A stretch of 64,000 nt of DNA, from positions 24,160,741-24,224,740 of the forward strand of contig NC_092182.1 of the NCBI RefSeq assembly GCF_043641665.1, given 5' to 3'. The translations under genes and the position numbers were made by a program. The notes beneath the pieces were generated by a model, which ran no database searches, was not told the DNA's origin, and saw only the letters and a program-made list of their open reading frames with translations. Source of the DNA: Enoplosus armatus (Eukaryota > Chordata > Actinopteri > Centrarchiformes > Enoplosidae). Shown here piece by piece: positions 45,010 to 57,399 of the stretch (position 1 is its first letter; each line of letters opens with the position of its first letter).

Positions 45010-46720
45010 ATTTAAGGACTGGAGTTAGACATCTTTTTGTGAGAAGGAACGGTTAAGAAAGGTTTAGTTCACCCAAATTATAAAAAAACTGTAGCAATTT
45101 ACTTGTTTTAAATGCTATTGTTAAATGCTGTTTTTGTATGTAGAAGTATGTCCTTTGAGTTGATTAAATACCTGTATCCATCACACAACAGCAGCAGCAG
45201 CGACACGAGCCTTTACAATTTAAAAATGGGGCTGTGTGCATTTTTATACACGTGGCACAACAGCGGTAACTAAGATTGCGTTTATCCAGCAACTCGTTGG
45301 AAAATCTAGACGTGCCCCAGCTGTGTAATTAAGTTACAACAAATGTATTTGCAGTGATCAACATTGTGTATCCCGTAAAATGTTGACGTGAGGGATTAGA
45401 ATATGTGTGACCCACCAACAATAACCATTAACATCTGGTTATATATTTTCCTTGACCCACTATGTGCCAACATTACAATGTAAGCTGAGAGAAGAAGACA
45501 AGCAGCAAGTCGCCCTGGAGGTAGATTCCTATGCAGTTAGCCATGATGGCCGTCACAGGGGGCTCGTTTCTGTGTTTACTTTTGGACGGGCTCAGAGACA
45601 AGCGCCTAAAATTACTCATGTAAGAGTTATGTTTATTTGTTTACACCTGTGAGAGGCTCACGCGGCTTGTCACGTTGAGAGTGTGACAGTCCAACAGTAG
45701 GAATGTTGCCGCACCTCCACACGGCAGCCAGTGTTACATATATTATATTGTACATGGTGGGGAGGCAGACTGGGACAGAGTTTACCTTGAGCACCTCCAG
45801 CCTCAGTAACCTCTGAGGTGTTTATAAGTCTGTCCCTTAGCAACACTGCTGACGGCAGCGTTGGCTTTTTGTCTTTGTTTGAGAGAAAGGAGCAAACCGG
45901 CAGGTTACCAGGTGAGGCTTAAACATACATGCAGACCAACAGATTTACACAAAGGAAGTTCAAGCACCAAACAGTCATCTTCTCGATCTGCCTCCATCTG
46001 CCACCTCAAAGGAGAACAGCCGAGTCATGTAGAGTTCCAGTCCCGCTTCTGCCTGCATCGTGTTTACGTTTCTCCTTATGTGTTATACAATGTGAGATGC
46101 ACGACATTCAAACATTGTGTACACGCCCTCCGGCTCTTCCTCTCTGTTGTCTTCTAGTTGAGAGATAGAAAATGTAAAGATTTAAAGGATAATTCTGGTT
46201 TATAAGTATTTCCTGCACTGAACACACATGTTGCTGGTTTTCTCCACATTTTGCGCCTAAAATGACCCAAAATAAGGAGAAGTCAGGGAGAGAATTTCAG
46301 GGAGTAAAAGAGAAGGTAACCAGTATTTCACTAAACTCAACAGTGAAAATGGTTGACAAAGATAGACACTGACGTGTTATTTTTTCAAACTGTGGTGAAT
46401 GATATAGTTTTTTTATTTATAATTTTTTCACAAGTTAAAAATGTTAATCGACCAAATCCAGAGTTTTTATGAAAAAAGCATTTGTTTGGTGAACAAAACA
46501 TTTGTGTCCTTGAATGATGACTGACTGACTTCACACTATCAGAGGAAAAGAAAGAGTAAAAAGTGTACTTTAGACTCTGAAATGTTAATGTGTCAGAGGT
46601 GGACAGAGCAGAGAGATAGAAGAACGAAGGAGGGAAATGTGGGTTAAAGAGGAGGTCAGAAACAGATCAAGGTTAAATAGTAAACCAGGGGAAATCTGTT
46701 TTTACATTATCAATTCGCGC
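45010..46720. other. Intergenic, nothing recognised
   Basis: The plus-strand open frames at 45452-46168 overlap in two frames, carry no domain and are not supported as genes. Confidence 0.4.
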
Positions 46721-46724
46721 TTAA

Positions 46725-47120
46725 AGGTCCCATATTGTAGAAAGTGAGATTTCCATGTCTTTTTTGGTTATAAAGCAGCTCTAGGTGCTGTATAAATACT
46801 GTTGAAGTATCAAAACGCTCAGTCCAAGCAGAAATGCACACAGACCGTGTTCAGAGACTGTGCCTTTAAGCGAGCCGTCAGGACTTCCGTAAGGTTGTGA
46901 TGTCACAGCCACCGCGCTCAGCCACGCCCCCAGCAGGTCATCTGCTCCAATCACAGCACGCCCACGAACACCAGGATAACTAGCTAACGGCAACTACAGT
47001 TAGCGGTTACTTTAAAACTTTCTGTACATCAGGAAACTCCGTAAATCACAGTAATCAGTGAGGATCGCCCCCCCAAAGGCCCCCGCTTCTGCTGCGTCTA
47101 TTGTTTTTTTCCAACCTAAT
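46725..47120 (+). repeat. Dispersed repeat, family D
   Basis: It begins 'taaaggtcccatattgtaga' followed by 'aagtgagatttccatgtctt', a frequent fish repeat start also seen at 23221. It runs through 'gagccgtcaggacttccgta' and 'ccaatcacagcacgcc'. Confidence 0.55.
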
Positions 47121-47904
47121 TCTTGTCTCATTTGAAGTCTGATAAACAGTAAGCTCATCAAATTCAGTGCCCCATATCGCTATTTTCCAAGCTGTCATAC
47201 GCCGTCGAGCACAGCGGCAAGAGGGCGAGACAGTGCGGCCTGTGTTCAGGGCTCAGACGCTTGTCAACTCAGGTGTTTGTTTTGGAGCCTGGAGGTAAGC
47301 GGCAGGTGGAAGATGGCCCCCCTTTGTTTCAGAGACAGGATCCAACTGTGGGTTACGTACAGACCTGCAGAGCATTAAAAACATATTAATGTCTCATTCT
47401 CAGCTCATAAATGCAACAGGATGTTACTAATAGCAATGAACATGTTTGATTTACAACATTTACGTGCTAACACAAGTTATACTAAGTTACTGCGGTTAAA
47501 TAAAAATAACAGCATAAACTAACTGCCATTAATCTTCATTGTATGAAGGTGGAGGAAAATCCAAACCATCTACGTGGTTAAATACCACTAGTGTTCAGTG
47601 AGGAACTATATTTTTTGTGATTTAGGTGACCCAGATCCTCCTCCTGAAGTGACACTGGTGCATTCAGGTGCTCCTCAACACCCTGTAACGTCACACATTT
47701 ACAGGTTTATCACCAGAAAGTTGCCCTCAATTAGCAAAACAAGTGGGACATACCGGCGATAAACTGGGACATGTTGAGTTTACAGGTTGTAATGTTTCAC
47801 TTCAGCACGTGGTGGACACAAACAATGTCGCAGGTTAATGGTAAATATATGCATATAACCTCCACTTATCTGTAACACTGATGAACAGCATGTTGCATGT
47901 CATG

Positions 47905-48100
47905 TCTATGTGTTAAGTACAACGCTGGAGTCAGGAGGTAGTTAGCTTAGCTTAGCATAAAGACTGGAAGCAGAGGGAAGCAGCTAGCCTGATTCTATTT
48001 AAAGTTCAGAAATGATTGCTCCAGAAGAAGGGGAGACAACAGTTTATCCACCCACCTGGTAAAATTCACTGTGACAACAGGGAAATCTACTCTGGGAAAT
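47905..48100. repeat. Family A repeat, partial
   Basis: 'gttagcttagcttagcataa' and 'gaagcagctagcctgattct' are present. Confidence 0.65.
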
Positions 48101-48909
48101 TAAGTTTCAGCACACAACTCCCCTTAAAAGCTCTGTACTTAACACATGAGTCATGAGATTAATATCCATCTTCTCATTTCAGTCTCGGCAGGAATGCAGC
48201 AAAGCATATCTCCCAAACCGGCGAACAATTCTTTTGATAAGCTAAACGGTGCATGATAGATTACGTGTTATGTAATGACCCTAAAGGCTGAGGCGTAGCT
48301 AACAGCCACCACCTCGGAGAGGTTTAACATTCTTTCATGTAAATCTCTCTGTAAATCTTCAAGGTAATTGCAGGCTGAAGTCAAGCTCCTATTGAGACTC
48401 TGAGCTGTTGAAGCTTGCTCTGAGACAAAGACAGCTGACACAAATATGCGTCTCCATCTTCTGAGTCACCTGTTGAGCTTTAAACTGGGAAGACCTCTGA
48501 ACCAGCTTCTGTCCACAATAAGGTACTTGAAAACCCTTCGTGCTCCTTTGCCGAAATTTAGATTAGATTCAGTGTGACTTACACTTTCCGAAGATATACT
48601 GTATGTTCTCCATCGTGAATAAACGTCCATAAATCCACTTAGTAAACATCCTAATAACGCCAGAACTTGAGAATCATCATGTTTTTAAGTTTTGTTCAGT
48701 ATCAAAGTAATACCGTGACAGTAGTCTGGCATACTTTTAATGGTGCAACTTCACCAAACTGTTAAACATTATACTTTCTGCTTACATCCCGTCATTAAAG
48801 GTCTCTTTAATTCTTTAAGTACACAGAGATCTCTACAAAAAACAGCTAGTGTGTGGACGCAAGTTGTCGTCACATGAAAACAGCGTTTTAAAAAATAGAT
48901 CAGTGTAGA

Positions 48910-49192
48910 CGTAGTCTCAGACAGACAGTTTGTTTGTCAAGGCTCCTAAACTTTAAAACAACTTGCCCTACAGAGATCAGGGCGTCAAACTCTTCAAAAT
49001 CCTCTGACCCATTTTTAAAAATCCACCTTTTTAAATTGACTTTTTATTTGTTATTTTATTAGTTTTATCTGTTGTATTTTCATGTTGTTTTGATTTGTCT
49101 TATTGTAAAGTAACAACTTTGTAACTGTGTTTTTGAAAAGTGCTATAAAAATAAAATGCATTATTATTATTATTATTATTATTGTTATTACA
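48910..49192 (+). mobile_element. LINE-like 3' end with (ATT)n tail
   Basis: The translated relic 'LPYREIRASNSSKSSD' is followed by an AT-rich tail. It ends in 'tttttgaaaagtgctataaa', 'aataaaatgcattattatta' and a TTA run, a common LINE 3' end in fish. Confidence 0.55.
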
Positions 49193-49599
49193 GAATATTA
49201 GTCTGAATTGCAAAAGTGTACGGAAACCCCTGATTTGAATTATCCGATAAGAATCTCCCTTTTTAACACTTTAGAAAATGTGGTTTATGTCTGAGAGACT
49301 TTAGGGGCAGAAACAAACATGTTTAATATGTTAAGCTTTTATCTTAAATCCTGGATGTCTTTGGTGTGTTTGGAGTTCTGCTGAGCAAGGCACTGAGGGA
49401 CTGTGTCCGATAATCCCAGCTGTCACCATAATGCTGTTTCAGCCCCGACAGCAAAGTGTTACGTCACCACCGATCAGTCAGCCTCTCTGCACAAAGACAA
49501 AGTATTACATAATCTTATTTATGTAATATTTTAATCCAATTGTCAACAAACTCCACAGTCCATAGGAATTAGTGACCCAGACTGAGGCTAGACTGGAGA

Positions 49600-49620
49600 G
49601 GGGGGGGGGGGGGGGGGGGG
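49600..49620. repeat. Poly(G) run
   Basis: Twenty-one consecutive G. Confidence 0.95.
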
Positions 49621-49734
49621 CTAACAGGGTCCAGGGTCAATTCTCACACATGTTACCAAAGCCTGCATTCATTCTGGTCGTACGTACACGTCTGAGGTTT
49701 ATATGAATCTTGACAAAACACACTTACTCGCTTT

Positions 49735-49950
49735 CTTTCTGAGAGTGAGACGAGAGGATCGATATCATGTTTGTGTTTTAAGTACAAGTGACATCAGACG
49801 TCCTTAGCCTAGCTTAGCATGAAGACTGGAAGCAAGAGTAAACAGTTAGCCTGGCTCTGGTCTGTTGCATCACGTTGTATCTCATCAAACAGAAATGTAT
49901 AAAAACAACAATTTGTGGTCTCAGAGGGAGTTACAGGCTGACAAACAGCA
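49735..49950. repeat. Family A repeat, partial
   Basis: 'cctagcttagcatgaagact' and 'agttagcctggctctggtct' match the family. Confidence 0.65.
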
Positions 49951-50226
49951 ATGTATCCATCCGCCCAGTACTTCTGTGCAGGGTCTCTGGCTATAACATA
50001 GGTTGCCAGATGCAGTCGGTGAGCACCGGGTTGTGGTCAAAAAATATTGTGCTGAAATTGGGCTTTTTGTGGACATTAATTTAAGGTGCAGCCTTGAATA
50101 CGGAGCCTTGAATGAAATTGGTCGTCGAAGATAGAGACAAAACTGTTTTTATGATGTATTATCTGAATTTGTGTGTTTAAAATTAAGCTTAATGTCGACT
50201 CTTTTAAATTACATCCAGCATGTGTG

Positions 50227-50242
50227 CCCCCCCCCCCCCCCC
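50227..50242. repeat. Poly(C) run
   Basis: Sixteen consecutive C. Confidence 0.95.
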
Positions 50243-50924
50243 TCCCATGAGCAGTTAGAGCCACGTTCATGTAAAATGTCTTACGCGGCACATCTGATCC
50301 GCTGCTGTTTTCTTTGGGCTGTGTGAAGTTTAAAACCCACCACCACTGTACCTCACTGTGTCTCTGTCTTGTTCAAATGTTCTCTCTGTTCCTGGAAAAA
50401 AACCCAGGAGGAATGCTTTGTGTACTTTTAACCCTTCACAGGCCCTTTTGTCTCGCTCTGATCTGTTCATCCTCTGCCTGTGATCTCTGCTGTTGAAAGC
50501 AGATCCCGGTGACGTCGGCGCTCGAACGCTCACACGCAGACAAAGGGAAGCTTCCTGGACAGGATTACACTGTGACTCACAGGCGGGCGTTGGGTTTCCC
50601 AAAGGCATCTTTAGACTCACGCCGCCCTGCTTTCACACCAAAAGCCGCCAGAGCTGTTTATTTGAAACCTGATGCTTTTCCTTTAGGTATTAGGTCACAT
50701 TAGGTGCCAAATATTCCCATGAACCACATCAGGGATTACAGGTTCTTCAGTGAATGTATGTTACCATCTCCAGGGGTCACAGTCTGTCTCTCTGTCCCTC
50801 TATATTCACATTCCTAATTCCATGCATCCTTCAGATGCCCTCGGACTTTCCCTCCTTTCCGAACTCCACCCCCAACCTATCTTCACACCTGTTCCCACCT
50901 CAATCAAGTTCATTTGTCACGTGA

Positions 50925-51300
50925 AATCAGGGTAGACGCTCCTGTACCTTCTTCCCCACCACAGCAGGGAGGCCATTGTCCGGGTGGTTGGGATCCTTAA
51001 TGATTCTCCTAGCCTTACTAGCACCACATATTGTACGTTCAGCTGAACGAACCTCTCTTTGCAGGGCCTTGCGGTCCTGTTATTGCTGTTTCCTTACCAG
51101 GCAGTGATGTTCCCGTCAGGACGCTCTCGATGGTGCAGGAGTAGAAATTCCTCAGTATCTGAGGGGATACCTGGAATTTCCTCAAGCACCTGAGGTATGC
51201 TGTGCACCCTCTCCACTGATATTAAAGGGGCACAGTTCCTTCCCTGCTTCTTCCCAAAGTCCACTATCAGCTCCTTAGTCTTACGTTCAGGAGTAGGTTG
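50925..51300 (-). mobile_element. Fragment of non-LTR retrotransposon ORF2
   Basis: Minus-strand translation gives pieces of the LINE region after the polymerase active site: KELIVDFGKKQGR, then FLLLHHRERP(D)GNIT, equivalent to the TIESVLTG(N)ITAWYG block, then relics of 'RIIKDPNHPDNGLPAVVGKK'. Frameshifts are present; inactive. Confidence 0.65.
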
Positions 51301-51309
51301 TCCTCTACT

Positions 51310-53030
51310 TCCTTCAGGTCGGCCTGTTCAGGCCTTCTCACCCGCATCTCATTCCCTCATCATTGCTCACTATATACTCCGGTCCACTTTCATTGTTCCT
51401 TTTGTTAGATCGTCCAACAGTAGTTGCGATGTTGCTTTCTGGCCTTACGTGTTCGCGTTTGAGCTTCTGTCACCCGAAGCTTTAACCTGGACCTGAACCT
51501 GCCTGCCTGCCTGCCATTGAACATTAATGAAAACATTAATGATCAACGTACTTCATTTGTTTTTTTTGTGTTATTTACTTACTTTATCCTCTTAGCTTAA
51601 CTAAGTTTTTCAGCGTCCAGGTCCTTTGTTTTGCATGTCCGACCATCTTACTACTGCTTACCATATGGTATAAGTCAGTTAATGTAATCCAGGCAGCAAT
51701 TACTTTTTGCTCCAAACATATTTGGTACTTAGAAGTGTTTCAGGAAGGAACAAACCACATTGCAAGGTTTTATGGATGGAAGGAGATGGATGCAGTTCAT
51801 CGTACTTGCAGAGTTGAGAAAAATGAAATAGAGTCCGGACTGATGCTCATAGACAGACGGCTATTTGTTGGTGTGTTTGTAAACCTGCAACCTGTACTGT
51901 TCTGCATGTTCAGAAAAGACTCAAGTTTTATTTTCTATTACTGCAGGCTTAACAAGGGACACAAAACCAGACCACCACGAGCTTGAACTCCGACAGCATC
52001 TCGGTCTGCTCTGTGAAAATGATATTGATCAACCTGGTAACATGAGCACAAATGTGTTTTTCACTGAGATAAAGACCTGACAAACTGGATCAACTATTTC
52101 TGTGGCTTTTAAAGAAGGCAGCTGAGCTGACAACAGCGCTGATGGCATCTCCCTCAGGGTAACAACATTTGAAGTGATAATTACAGAGCTCTTATTATCT
52201 AATTACAGAGAAATATGCAGCCTTACCCAGAATTATTTTTAACTGGATGGTAGTTCGACCTTAAGTTACGTACAAATAGAAAGTGTTGGCTTCTAAATCA
52301 TATCGTGTCTGTGTATTATATGAATTTTCAATTGGATGTTGGAACTAGCTACCTAGCCTAGCAGTCCACCGCTACGCCACACATTTCGTTGCTCTGATTG
52401 GTTGTAGCGTCCAAAGATATAACGCCCCATGCTAGTTTATGTTTAAATCACTTATCAAAGTCAGAGAATACAAAATGCTTAACAAGAAAAAAATAAGAAG
52501 AAAAGAAACACAACATACATTAAATATGTATTTCATACATACATAAACCGACCTGTAAACACACATAAATACACACAAAACAGTGGAGATTAATTTGGTT
52601 TTAATGTTTTTTACACTGTTACACTGCACAGGATCAAAAGGTCAATGGGTGGGTTTACATGGACTACATGTTGTGTGTATGTCTCATGTGGACACCATTG
52701 TTGTTTTGGACATAGCGAATCTTGTCCTCCTCCTTGAAAATGTAATTTCAAACTGTATGTGAGAGGCGTGTGTTGCTATCAGTACATTCTGTACAATTCA
52801 ATATCATCTGCATCGTACGTATGCGTACAGCTTTTCTGCATGCCACAACACATCTGCATATCATATGTGCAGCTGTAGATGCAGGTTGTTTTCCCCTCGA
52901 GGCCTAACTGCCTCACTGAGACTGCTGATGCTTCTCATAATGGTTCCATTATTTCAAATTCATTCATTCGTATTTTCATATTTGTTTTCCATGCTAGCAG
53001 CATCGCACTGTGGATGAATGTCAGTCTGTG
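51310..53030. other. Intergenic, nothing recognised
   Basis: No gene or clear repeat family. Short open frames only. Confidence 0.35.
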
Positions 53031-53039
53031 AGTCCTACC

Positions 53040-53185
53040 ACTTCGGTTCAGACTGAAATATCTCAACAGGTATTTGATTGATTGCCATGAAATGTTGTAC
53101 AGATATTCTCGGTGCTCAGAGGATGAATCCATTTGACTTTGGCTGTCCTCTGACTTTTACACCAGCGCCACCATTGGACTCCTTC
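53040..53185 (-). repeat. Family C repeat, partial, inverse
   Basis: 'ggttcagactgaaatatctc', 'gattgccatgaaatgttgta' and 'accagcgccaccattgg' are the reverse complement end of family C. Confidence 0.55.
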
Positions 53186-53189
53186 CAAT

Positions 53190-54395
53190 GTGAAGGAGCA
53201 GTGGTTCTACTTTGAGCTGCCTGATCTGGGACCCATGTCTGGCTGGGTGCAGATTATATTCTGGGTAGGGCCCTGTTGTATTGCTGCAGGTCTCAGGTCT
53301 GCGTGTTAATACGTCTAATACAAGCAGACTCTTTATCAGCTCTGCTCACATGGTGCGCCATCATCGTCGTCATCATCACAGGAGGAAATGCAGAGGGTCA
53401 CTTGGCAAAAAAGTTGAATCTGGCTCAACTTTCACTGCAACGCAACACAACACCACCCAGAAAGGTGTAGCGTTGGCCAATCAAATAAGTGCAACCGCAC
53501 ATTCTTAGTAAATGACTAATGTGAATATTCCTACTGTTCTACCTCGACGTGACATAAGCTAAAATAATTGCCGTTGTAATAACTTTCCAGGGTCAGTTTA
53601 GACCTCTAGTAGCTGTTCACGGTTCCCTAAAGAGTTATTATTTTGGGGATCCCCTGGCCTTTCCTTTTAGCGCCATTATCAGACCAAAGTTTCCACTTAA
53701 ACACATAATAAACATCAAAGAAATATTTCACTGCCGTGAAATTAAGCATATTCAGTCACTGGTTTTATTTATCTGGATTCATTTTATTTTTCTGATAAAA
53801 TAATTAAGTATCTAGAATAAAGTTAGTTTAAACGTTACCTGAATATAAACACAAGCCAGAACTAGTTGACAAACTATTTTTCCTGCCAGTTAAATTAGTT
53901 AAATCGCAAAGCTAAATAGAGATATTTTCTTTGCATCACGTGAATCAGAGAGCCTTTGAGTGAATTCATAAAGAAAACGTATGTCATCATGGTGGGCTGA
54001 ATTAACATGTCTACAGCCTGTGACGTCTCATATATTCTAATCAGGGATTGGCTCCCTGCAGTTTGCTGCGGTGACCTCAGCCAATGAACAACATAAGTGA
54101 TGAGAAACGCAGCACAGCGATGAGCCGTCAGCCTGTTGCATCATGATGGAAAGAGCCAGAAACTAGAGCCAGCGAGACACAAGAGATGTGACAGGTGGTC
54201 GGGTGGAGGATATGCTGCTGTCGATCATATGAAGCTGTCACAACAGTGATACTTAATAAATGAAAGAAACCAAAATGTAATGAAGAAGAAATTGTTAGTT
54301 TGTTCAGTAAACAACATTTTATATTTATATATTACTTTTCAAAACAAAGTTACAAAGAAAGGAGAAAAAGAAAAGAATATATGAGATCAGGTGAA
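53190..54395. other. Intergenic, nothing recognised
   Basis: No gene supported. Confidence 0.35.
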
Positions 54396-54399
54396 AAGG

Positions 54400-54680
54400 G
54401 AAGGGATCACCAGAGTTATTATAATTCATCCTGAGGGGAACATGAATATATACACAATATCTATACACAATTTCACAATAATCCATGCAAAAGAGACATT
54501 TGACTCAAAACCAAACCAGAAATGTCAACCTGCTGGTGGTACGAGATGAAAATGTCAGGGAATCAACAAAGTCAGTAGGATTCATCCTCTGGAGATCATG
54601 AACGTCAATCCATCAACTGTTGTTGAGATATTTCAGTTCGGATCAACCTGGTTGACAAACGTTCATTAATCGTAGAGCTA
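54400..54680 (+). repeat. Family C repeat, broken copy
   Basis: 'gggatcaccagagttattat', 'aattcatcctgaggggaaca' and 'gttgttgagatatttcagtt' appear in family order. Confidence 0.55.
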
Positions 54681-54689
54681 CGCCGCTAG

Positions 54690-55500
54690 CATGGCTAAAC
54701 GTTGTGTCTTTGTTCCTCTTTCACATTGAGCATTGAGCTTTTGTTTAGTCTCCTAGTAACAGTAAACTAAAGTTCACATGAGCATCAGTCAATTTAAGTC
54801 ACATAAAGAGGTTGTTGGAAAATTGACCGAACTCATATTATACACTGCTCTGCCTCAGGGCCGGAGAGTGGCGAAAGAGCAGAGCTCCCACTCCTTTTAC
54901 ATTTCCAGACACCACCACTGCCAACAAATAAGAAAAAGGGTATTGTGTTTGTTCTTTCTGAATTAGAATTGGCTGAAAAGTTATAACATGGCCGAAACAA
55001 TATTCTAACTGAATAATACGCTGCTGCACTGACATCGCCACACATCAACACAACAATGCACATGTTATGAATGAAAAGTGATGTAACACACCTCTGGCAG
55101 CCATGTTGGAGGAACTCATATCTGTGTGAATGGCTGACAAGATACTGAACTGAACACACCTGATTAACTTCTGTCTGTTTTTTGGACCCCCCCAAAGAAA
55201 TATAGCTATATAGATATACAATAGCTAAAAAAGACATAAATAAATAGACAGTGGATGGAGTTATATGTGAGTCATGAAGTTAGCTGCGCTAGCACTACTG
55301 CTAATGAGTTATGAGTTATCATTAAAATAGTTAAAATTGTTACATTCAGGTTATTTACTTTTTAAAAACACAATAAGACATTAAGGACTGAAATTACTAA
55401 ATAAGCAGATTTGTATATTGAAAACTAAATTAAATCATATTTTACAAACGTTTGTTTTTGTTTTTAAACTAAAATCTTAAAATGCAAAATAACTTGTAAC
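54690..55500. other. Intergenic, nothing recognised
   Basis: AT-rich. The minus-strand open frame at 54833-55237 has no recognisable domain. Confidence 0.35.
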
Positions 55501-55509
55501 TTCCGGTGT

Positions 55510-55800
55510 CAAAATATATATGTGAAGAATAAAGTACAGTTGTTCCCTCTCAAATGTGGTGGAGTTGAAGTATGAAGTAGCAGAAAAATGTAATTAGTAC
55601 CTCCATAGTGACTAGTAACTAATGTCAAATACATGTAGTGGAGTAAAAAGTACAATATGTCCCTCAGAAATGTAGTGAAGTAGAAGTATAATGTAGCATA
55701 AAACAGAAATACTCAAGTAAAGTACAAGTACCTCAAAATTGTACTTAAGTGCAGTACTAAATATACTTACATTCCACCACTGACATTGAGTGACATGCAC
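55510..55800. repeat. Family B repeat
   Basis: 'cagaaatactcaagtaaagt', 'acaagtacctcaaaattgta' and 'cttacattccaccactgaca' are diagnostic. Confidence 0.6.
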
Positions 55801-56001
55801 TGATCACGTTTGGTTATGAAAAGTAGTTGTGGAACTTCTCTTCTCTGATTGGACGGAGCTCTTTGTTACGAAACAACCAACCTCCGTTACGTCATTCTCG
55901 TCATGGTCGTGCAAGTCCCCATCTCGCGTTCATAGAAGATCTTTGTTCCTTGCGACAGCCCGGGTGAGGGAGGGGGGAGTACCGGCAGCGGGGTCGCTGC
56001 T

Positions 56002-56040
56002 GATTGGTCGGCGGGCTGGCCTGCCTGTAGCGGTATATAA
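56002..56040 (+). promoter_or_regulatory. Core promoter of the OSGIN-type gene
   Basis: An inverted CCAAT box (ATTGG, 56002-56006) lies about 28 bases before a TATA box (TATATAA, 56034-56040) in a locally GC-rich setting. Transcription would start near 56065-56070. This is the clearest TATA/CCAAT pair in the window. Confidence 0.55.
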
Positions 56041-56065
56041 TCTGTGAATGTGCAGCTCTGAGCGG

Positions 56066-56247
56066 CAGCGGGAGGGTTGCGTGGCGCATGTACGGAAGAA
56101 ACCGCATAAAAACGCGTGCAACAAAGCTGCGAAATGACTGAATGAGACGCAGCAGAAGGACAGAAGACAGACACAGACTCTCGCCTCCTCTGAGGGGCTC
56201 TGATAGCTGGAGGACGACACTCAGAGCCGCATCACCGGGAAATATCT
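56066..56247 (+). other. Noncoding first exon of the OSGIN-type gene
   Basis: It runs from the predicted start downstream of the TATA box to a strong donor (ATATCT followed by GTGAGT) at 56248. The next exon on this strand is the coding exon after the acceptor at 61379-61380, giving a 5.1-kb first intron. Inferred. Confidence 0.45.
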
Positions 56248-56417
56248 GTGAGTAACCTTCATCTTGAATTCACAGATAAAGCGGTGCGTGAGGCGCATGC
56301 GGGAGTGAGTGCGTGTCGGAGGGTTATACACGAGTCATCAGCTTGTTATTAAGCTTGTTTTAAGCAGCAGTCGTGGGTTAACGGTAAATGCGGGTCTCCG
56401 CTCTCTCTGACGTGATG

Positions 56418-56424
56418 TGAGTCA
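56418..56424 (+). promoter_or_regulatory. AP-1 site in first intron
   Basis: TGAGTCA, followed by TGCA, about 350 bases after the predicted start. A perfect AP-1 core, but such 7-mers occur by chance. Confidence 0.25.
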
Positions 56425-56529
56425 TGCAGTTCACCGGCGGGTGGGTGTGTGTGTGTGTGGGTCGTCTCCCCGCAGACTCACCGCTTACATATTCAGTCAC
56501 ACTGACGGTGTTTCCTGCTAAAACTCAGC

Positions 56530-56870
56530 ATTTACATATTTCACTCAAGTAAAAGTAGTAACACCACAGTGTAAAAATACTGTGTTACAAGTAGTCATTG
56601 CGCAGAATCAGGTGTATTATATTACAGGATTAATATATGTAATGTTGCAGCTGGAGCCAATTTGAATTACTTTATATACTGCTGGTAGTTTAACCTACAA
56701 CAATATATAGGATGTATATTTTATATGAATTTAAATCTGCAAAGTAACCAAAGCTGTCAAAGAAATGGAGTAGAAGTATAAGGTGGCATAAAATGGAAAT
56801 ACTCAAGTAAAGTACCTCAGAATTGTGCTGTAGTACAGTACTTGAGTAAATGTACTTTCCAGCACTGCCT
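56530..56870. repeat. Family B repeat in OSGIN-type intron 1
   Basis: 'tttcactcaagtaaaagtag', 'atggaaatactcaagtaaag' and 'agtacttgagtaaatgtact'. A second weaker copy is at about 57000-57230. Confidence 0.6.
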
Positions 56871-57350
56871 ATATGCTCTCACTTGATCATATTTGTCTCT
56901 CAGGACTTATGATGGAAAGTGTTTGCTTCAGTGGGGAATAAGAATTAAGATATTTTACATAAAATTAGCAAAATTTATTGGCTTCAAAATGTAATTAGAG
57001 TATCAAAAGTAAAAATACACAATCAAAATGGCACCATTCAGAGTTATATGTATCATGTATGGGAATATTAGTAACAACTTTTATGTACCACAGGATAGTT
57101 AAATCTACAACATATTATTTACATGTAACATCTTAATGTGGAAGATAACGAGTAACTACAGCTTTCAGCGGAGGCAGCAGAATAACATTCACTTGAGTAT
57201 ACTCATGAACAAGTACCTCAAAACTGCAGTATTATTTATTTATTTAAACTCTGACTGGAGCTACATGAGTGACAACAGCAGATCTGATATATTGCAGCTA
57301 CTGAGTTTAAATTCATGCTCATTTTCGTTGTTATGCACAGAGACCCCCCC

Positions 57351-57352
<2 letters not shown>

Positions 57353-57385
<33 letters not shown>
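57353..57385. repeat. (CA)n microsatellite after a C run
   Basis: Ten C followed by 33 bases of CA. Confidence 0.95.
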
Positions 57386-57387
<2 letters not shown>

Positions 57388-57399
57388 TCTGATAGATGA

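Noticed and set aside
45861..46168. Two overlapping plus-strand frames of 98 and 79 codons
   Set aside because: They overlap in different frames with similar quality, as expected by chance, and no domain is seen.
55829..56220. Overlapping open frames on both strands near the OSGIN-type promoter
   Set aside because: The GC-rich promoter and first exon give long frames by composition; splice signals support a noncoding leader instead.
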